Below are positions 1 through 6,400 of a stretch of DNA of 6,400 nt, one piece after another; the stretch's first letter is position 1; the number at the start of each line of letters is the position of its first letter. Below the pieces are notes generated by a model. The model was not told where the DNA came from. It worked only from the letters and a program-made list of their open reading frames with translations, and made no database searches. This DNA comes from Acidobacteriota bacterium (lineage in GTDB: Bacteria; Acidobacteriota; Terriglobia; Terriglobales; Acidobacteriaceae). The stretch is taken from NCBI GenBank assembly GCA_028873155.1, contig JAGWML010000175.1:1-6400 (forward strand), read 5' to 3'. Position numbers and translations under genes: made by a program.

Positions 1-49
1 CGCGGCAGCAGGGCCTGTCACCGCAAACTTCGTGGTCGTCCATCCTTAA
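1..49 (+). CDS. C-terminal end of an unidentified + strand gene (partial)
   Basis: Read from base 2, the left edge gives an open frame ending AAAGPVTANFVVVHP and a TAA stop at 47-49. The tail looks like a beta strand (ANFVVV), but it is too short to assign to a family. The main support is context: a strong intrinsic terminator oriented for + strand transcription lies about 60 bases further on, with no other + strand gene that it could serve. The gene would converge on the phosphatase gene. The other two + frames also stay open past base 49, so the choice of frame is an inference. No function is proposed. Confidence 0.4.
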   Translation, partial: AAAGPVTANFVVVHP

Positions 50-112
50 GCCGCCCGGCAATAGCGCCCGGTGCCCTAACCCGCGACCCGGCTCCGCATC
101 CTAATACACCTT

Positions 113-147
113 GGGCCTGCAGCATCCCTGCAGGCCCTTTCCTTTTT
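113..147 (+). terminator. Rho-independent terminator for the left-hand + strand gene
   Basis: A perfect 10-bp GC-rich stem, GGGCCTGCAG (113-122) with CTGCAGGCCC (128-137), closes a 5-nt loop and is followed directly by TTTCCTTTTT (138-147). This is the classic layout on the + strand. On the minus strand the hairpin is preceded by the A-rich run and followed by AAGGTGTATT, so it lacks a real U tract there and should end minus-strand transcripts poorly. It therefore belongs to the gene entering from the left. It may still act as a weak 3' stabilising hairpin for the convergent phosphatase mRNA. Confidence 0.8.
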
Positions 148-179
148 CAGTCGTGGCTCTTTCGTTCGCCCCGTTCTTC

Positions 180-2261
180 TCAGGCACTCGCCCGGGCCAG
201 GCTCGGCGCCAGCAGCTCAGTCTTGGACTCCTCGCCTGCGGACAGGCGCGTCAGCGTCAGCACTGTAATGTCATCGTCCTGACCAAAGCCGATGGCCGCC
301 TGAGTGGCGTCTTCGGCAGACGGTCGCGCGGCAAAGAGGGCGTGCATCCGCTCAAACCCGAATAGCTCGCCATCCTCGTTCTTGGCTTCGAGCAACCCAT
401 CCGTGTAGAGGCTCAGTTGGTCGCCAGGCTGCAGCCGCACCGCAATCTCTCCATAATGCATCTGGCCGACCAAACCCAATGGCAGCGACGGATCCAGCAT
501 CAGCTCCCGTCCATTCAGATACGGTGGCAGGTGTCCGGCATTCGCGAAAATCACCTGACCATCCGGGTCCATGCGCAGCACCACTCCCGTCGCAAAGCCC
601 CCCTGCATGCGCCCCACAAGGCAGTTGTTCAGCGCCGACAGAATCGCTCCAGGGCTCGTCGTCGTCGCCGCCTCCGCGCGCATCGCACCCACAATCATGG
701 CCACGTTCATGGCCGCTTTCAGGCCCTTGCCGCTCACATCTCCCAGCGCCACCAGCGTCGATCCGTCCACATTCGACAGAATCTGGAAAAAGTCCCCGCC
801 CACTTCCTGCGCCGGCGAATACGCGCTCGTCACCGCATAGCCCTTCAGATTCGGCAGCGTCTCCGGAATCAGCACTTGCTGAATCTCGCGCGCGCTCTGC
901 ATCTCCTGCTCCAGAGCCGTGCGCCGCGCCTGCGTCTCCAGCACATACCGGTACACCGCATACAGAATCGCGGCAAACAGCGCCAGTGTGCTGATCTTTT
1001 CCGGGCCAAATACCACGCCCTGTATCTGGATGCTGTGGTTGTCAATCAGGTTTGCATAGAGCGTCCAGTGCGTGAACCGCTGCCCCAGCGCGCTCGAGTC
1101 GCCGATCGTCCGAATCAGTTGCACCAGGAAGGCCGTCAATGCCACGGCCCAGCGCGAGGCATCCAGCCTTTGCCGCAGCCCAAGTCCGATCAGCACAAAC
1201 GGCAGCAGCTCCGACACCAGAATCCCCGTTGCCAGAATCCCGTCGAGCCACTGCATCCACAGCGTCGCCGCGCCCCAGAAAAGAGCCACCATGCCGTCCA
1301 GGATCCCGATAATCATCGTCGCCCGCGCCAGCTCATAGGTCCACCGCACGATGCGAGGGCTCTCATTCAAGCGCAGCAGCCAAACCAGCAGAAACCATAG
1401 CGAGACATTCGACAGCGCGTAGAGTGGCTGATTGATGCACCGCGCCAGCTCATACGAAAACGGAATGAAAAAGAGGTTCTGAAGGATGCCGAGGCCGACC
1501 GGCGTAATTGTGTAGACGCCTACCCAGAGAAACAACTGCTCTGTGCGGCTGCGGGTCCACAGCACCACGCAGAGCAGCGCAACAAAGGTCCTCAGCAGCA
1601 CCAGCGAGTAGTCAAAAAGATACTGCTGCACCTGGCTCCACACGATGGCCCGCTCATAGAGGCCAATCGAGTCAGGATCCCCCAGCACAGGCATGTCGTA
1701 GATTCCGCCGCCTTCAGCCACGGAGAAGATATCCAGCGGCGCCTTCCACACCCGCACCGCCAGCACCCCGCCCATCCCGCCGTCAATCGGGAAAGACCGC
1801 GGAAACACGCTGTAGTACCAGGAGGCGTCAGGCGGGAACTTCCCATACCGTCCCACCAACCGCCCGTTCCAGTAAACCTCGTAGGCATCCTCTGTATCCG
1901 GCATCAGCAGCCGGTACTGGCCCGACGCTCCCGGCTCCGGCACGATGCTGATGTGGCGCCGGTACCAGGCATAGCCTGTGTACGACGGATGCCCCTGCGC
2001 GCCCCACGGCGCATCCGCCAGCAGCCGTTCCCATCCTGTGTCGTCAAAGCCCGGATTTGCCCACGCGGGATCGTCGCCCACGTGAAACTCCCAGAGCCCC
2101 CCCAGATCCGCTGTGCCCTTGCCCATGCCATCCAGCACCAGCGTGCGCGAGCCCCTCTGCTCTGGCCGAATCTGTCCGGCCGAGCGGCCTTCACGCGTAA
2201 GGAGGATGAGAACCAGGGCTACAAGCGTCACAACGCGCAGACGTTGGCGCCAAACCGACAT
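180..2261 (-). CDS. 7TM sensor protein with sugar-binding-like ectodomain and SpoIIE/PP2C serine phosphatase
   Basis: Predicted 693-residue membrane phosphatase. Residues 1-28 form a signal peptide (SVWRQRLR, then a hydrophobic VTLVALVLILL core). About 50-190 form a beta-sandwich ectodomain with motifs typical of GH2-like sugar-binding domains (GLWEFHVGDDPAW, FDDTGWE, AWYRRHI, YWNGRLVG). Seven hydrophobic segments follow (about 219-236, 242-265, 280-297, 313-334, 341-362, 370-386, 423-440), then a charged coiled coil (440-463) and a SpoIIE domain (460-672). The metal-binding acidic residues are present: D490 in GGDFF, D508 in GDVSGKG, D621 in YTDG and D662-664 in GQDDDIT, plus AGHLPPYL near 577. 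Family members dephosphorylate phosphoserine partners, often anti-sigma-factor antagonists; the partner here is unknown. I chose the ATG at 2259-2261 because it opens a normal signal peptide. An in-frame TTG at 2334-2336 adds 25 residues but uses rare AGA/CGA/AGG codons, has poor GC bias and crosses a hairpin. The gene is probably co-transcribed after the glycosidase. Confidence 0.87.
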   Translation of the reverse strand: MSVWRQRLRVVTLVALVLILLTREGRSAGQIRPEQRGSRTLVLDGMGKGTADLGGLWEFHVGDDPAWANPGFDDTGWERLLADAPWGAQGHPSYTGYAWYRRHISIVPEPGASGQYRLLMPDTEDAYEVYWNGRLVGRYGKFPPDASWYYSVFPRSFPIDGGMGGVLAVRVWKAPLDIFSVAEGGGIYDMPVLGDPDSIGLYERAIVWSQVQQYLFDYSLVLLRTFVALLCVVLWTRSRTEQLFLWVGVYTITPVGLGILQNLFFIPFSYELARCINQPLYALSNVSLWFLLVWLLRLNESPRIVRWTYELARATMIIGILDGMVALFWGAATLWMQWLDGILATGILVSELLPFVLIGLGLRQRLDASRWAVALTAFLVQLIRTIGDSSALGQRFTHWTLYANLIDNHSIQIQGVVFGPEKISTLALFAAILYAVYRYVLETQARRTALEQEMQSAREIQQVLIPETLPNLKGYAVTSAYSPAQEVGGDFFQILSNVDGSTLVALGDVSGKGLKAAMNVAMIVGAMRAEAATTTSPGAILSALNNCLVGRMQGGFATGVVLRMDPDGQVIFANAGHLPPYLNGRELMLDPSLPLGLVGQMHYGEIAVRLQPGDQLSLYTDGLLEAKNEDGELFGFERMHALFAARPSAEDATQAAIGFGQDDDITVLTLTRLSAGEESKTELLAPSLARASA

Positions 2262-2280
2262 GACGTCAGCATACTCCGAA

Positions 2281-2310
2281 GCCGGCCTTTCTCGAAGTGG
2301 AAAGACCGGC
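2281..2310 (-). other. Intercistronic hairpin between the glycosidase and phosphatase genes
   Basis: Arms 2281-2291 and 2300-2310 pair over 11 bp around an 8-nt loop. In minus-strand (sense) RNA all 11 positions pair, one as a U-G wobble. In + strand RNA that position is a C-A mismatch, so the structure favours the sense transcript. No U tract follows: the bases after it are TTCGGAGTATG, which include the GGAG that probably serves the phosphatase gene. It is therefore better read as an mRNA-processing or stabilising hairpin, or as an element tuning downstream translation, than as a full terminator. Its function is an inference. Confidence 0.55.
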
Positions 2311-2343
2311 TGCGGAGCATCGCGTTTTCTGTTCAACCTCGTC

Positions 2344-5745
<3,402 letters not shown>

Positions 5746-5752
5746 GCGGGTA

Positions 5753-5757
5753 CTCCT
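5753..5757 (-). promoter_or_regulatory. Shine-Dalgarno sequence of the GH106 gene
   Basis: On the minus strand the sequence GGGAGAGGAG ends 7 nt before the ATG at 5745, giving an AGGAG core at near-ideal spacing. This decides the start against the in-frame upstream codon at 5958 and against the internal ATGs at 5736 and 5727. Confidence 0.75.
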
Positions 5758-5801
5758 CTCCCTTTGGGCGCGGCCCATCCCGGGCGCACGCCAGCCCTCG
5801 T

Positions 5802-5831
5802 TTTGTAAGTCCCCGGCAGTATAGGTGTCAA
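5802..5831 (-). promoter_or_regulatory. Candidate sigma70 promoter of the GH106-phosphatase operon
   Basis: On the minus strand a perfect -35 TTGACA (5826-5831) is followed after 18 bp by TACAAA (5802-5807), which matches the -10 consensus at 4 of 6 positions. Transcription would start near 5794 and leave a leader of about 50 nt carrying the Shine-Dalgarno sequence. An alternative -10, TATACT at 5818-5823, is a better hexamer but has no good -35 at the right distance. The weak -10 suggests dependence on an activator or on another sigma factor. Confidence 0.45.
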
Positions 5832-5836
5832 TAGGT
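5821..5836 (-). repeat. Short direct repeat ACCTAT-N4-ACCTAT overlapping the -35 of the GH106 promoter
   Basis: On the minus strand two copies of ACCTAT (5831-5836 and 5821-5826) lie exactly 10 bp apart, one helical turn, and abut or overlap the TTGACA element. This phasing is common for binding sites of tandemly bound regulators. The repeats are only 6 bp long, so chance is a real alternative. Confidence 0.3.
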
Positions 5837-5929
5837 AAATTATTTTCCCGCTTCAAAGCCCGCCCCAGCCACACAACTCGGGTGCCCCATTCATGGCGCG
5901 TGCGCAGCAGGCGCCTTGGGTGGGAAAGC

Positions 5930-6061
5930 ACGAACCCACGCACCACGCCGCCCAACAACCGCTACTGGTACGATGCCGAGGGGCAGTTGTGCGCCGTGCA
6001 GAGCGTTCGCTACGGAACAGGGCCGGTGATGCAGTATCTCTACGACGCTGCGCTACACTAA
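5930..6061 (+). pseudogene. Remnant of an RHS/YD-repeat protein gene
   Basis: The + frame gives NNRYWYDAEGQLCAVQ (from 5954) and, after a short linker, QYLYDAALH followed by TAA at 6059-6061. YDAEG and YLYDA are two successive YD repeats of the RHS family, whose full-length members form large secreted or cell-surface beta-cocoon proteins. Only about 35-40 codons survive. The repeat breaks right after YLYDA, where family members usually continue with EG(x)RV, so a frameshift or deletion occurred there. No start codon or ribosome-binding site is visible. The open frame can be extended back to a GTG at 5825, but that part crosses the GH106 promoter and shows no RHS character. It is most likely the debris of an RHS gene after recombination or decay, and it may mark an old rearrangement junction. 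Confidence 0.65.
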
Positions 6062-6354
6062 CAATCTCACTGGTACAAATTACCGGGCAGACCACATGCG
6101 CGGACCGCATCTTGATTACTCTTTGGGCGGCATACATCAAGACCGCGATGCATCCCTGGATGCCACTCGCAAGCAGGTTTGCCAACCTATGCCGTTGCGG
6201 CACCTCCTCCCTTCATACCAGTAAACGGGTTTCAGTCCCTGATTCTTCACGCTGTCTGAACTCGCGCAAAATCGCCAAGTCGTAAACTGACCTTGTTGGG
6301 CTGCGCTTCCGCCCGATGAGAGGCAAGGCCTGAAAGCATCAACCCTGAAAATGT
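6062..6354. other. Intergenic stretch without a convincing gene
   Basis: This stretch shows no ORF with a supported start and no recognisable protein, tRNA or rRNA. It looks less GC-biased than the flanking genes and has stops in most frames. A minus-strand frame at 6213-6338 reads VYDLAILREFRQREESGTE near its end and has a protein-like flavour, but it lacks a start codon with a ribosome-binding site. The stretch may be further decayed sequence linked to the RHS remnant to its left. Confidence 0.5.
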
Positions 6355-6383
6355 TTGACGTTAGTTTCCATGGAAAGTATACT
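6355..6383 (+). promoter_or_regulatory. Strong sigma70 promoter for a gene to the right of the window
   Basis: TTGACG (6355-6360, 5 of 6 matches to the -35 consensus) is separated by exactly 17 bp from TATACT (6378-6383, 5 of 6 matches to the -10 consensus). The start site would fall around 6389-6391. One palindromic operator fills the spacer and a second covers the expected start site, so the promoter is probably silenced by a dimeric repressor. The controlled gene begins after base 6400 and cannot be named. Confidence 0.75.
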
Positions 6384-6400
6384 GATTTCCATGGAAACTA
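6362..6400. repeat. Twin palindromic operators (TTTCCATGGAAA x2) within a 15-bp inverted repeat
   Basis: Two identical perfect 12-bp palindromes TTTCCATGGAAA lie at 6365-6376 and 6386-6397, with centres 21 bp apart, two helical turns. The identity extends outward symmetrically, so TAGTTTCCATGGAAA (6362-6376) and TTTCCATGGAAACTA (6386-6400) are perfect inverted copies around a 9-bp spacer. The first copy sits between the -35 and -10 elements and the second sits over the start site. Dimeric repressors such as TetR-like proteins commonly use this design, often on their own promoter. Which protein binds here is not visible. The repeat may continue past the window edge. Confidence 0.78.

Noticed and set aside
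417..1400. + strand open frame of 327 codons antisense to the phosphatase gene
   Set aside because: The composition is Arg/Gln/His-rich without any motif. It is a shadow of the phosphatase gene.
2281..2310. Rho-independent terminator after the GH106 gene
   Set aside because: The stem is good but no U run follows it. The sequence after it contains the probable ribosome-binding site of the phosphatase gene.
5746..5958. N-terminal extension of the GH106 protein by 71 residues, as the open frame allows
   Set aside because: The extension crosses the TTGACA promoter and the Shine-Dalgarno sequence. It would bury the signal peptide 71 residues in and shows no domain character.
5893..6285. + strand 130-codon open frame beside the RHS remnant
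   Set aside because: It is in a different frame from the RHS motifs, overlaps them and the promoter region, and shows no recognisable protein or ribosome-binding site.
6213..6338. Small minus-strand gene ending LAILREFRQREESGTETRLLV
   Set aside because: It has no ATG or GTG start and no Shine-Dalgarno sequence, and is preceded by a stop. It could be a fossil but is not supported as a gene.
6362..6400. Terminal inverted repeats of a small transposon, or a hairpin terminator
   Set aside because: The arms are only 9 bp apart with no transposase, and no U tract is visible within the window. Each arm is itself palindromic and fits exactly around the -35/-10 elements, which an operator explains better.

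Overview
The window looks like a piece of a GC-rich soil-type bacterial chromosome, most likely Acidobacteriota (Terriglobia). The reasons are the high-GC coding bias, a secreted family GH106 glycosidase next to a 7TM SpoIIE-type phosphatase, and a fragment carrying the YDAEGQLCAVQ form of the YD repeat that I associate with that group. The phylum is an inference from protein style, not from a marker gene.

Layout from left to right: (i) 1-49 appears to be the last codons of a + strand gene that enters from outside, followed by a strong + strand intrinsic terminator (113-147). (ii) 180-2261, minus strand, encodes a membrane protein with a signal peptide, a beta-sandwich ectodomain resembling GH2-type sugar-binding domains, seven membrane segments, a short coiled coil and a cytoplasmic SpoIIE/PP2C phosphatase domain with its metal-binding acidic residues intact. 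(iii) 2262-2343 is an 82-nt intercistronic gap with an 11-bp hairpin that pairs fully only in the sense RNA. (iv) 2344-5745, minus strand, encodes a large exported GH106 alpha-L-rhamnosidase-type enzyme with an F5/8C-like insertion and a C-terminal beta-sandwich. (v) 5746-5850 holds its Shine-Dalgarno sequence and a candidate promoter. (vi) 5930-6061 is a broken + strand remnant of an RHS/YD-repeat protein, followed by about 290 bases without a convincing gene. (vii) 6355-6400 is a well-formed sigma70 promoter facing right, overlapped by two identical 12-bp palindromes centred 21 bp apart, so it is a repressor-controlled promoter for a gene beyond the window.

The two complete genes are probably co-transcribed, with the glycosidase first. 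A plausible working model is that the exported enzyme releases rhamnose-containing products from plant or microbial polysaccharide. The phosphatase would sense an extracytoplasmic ligand, perhaps a carbohydrate, and dephosphorylate a cytoplasmic partner such as an anti-sigma-factor antagonist. No such partner is encoded in the window. The most informative regulatory structure is the double-palindrome promoter at the right edge.
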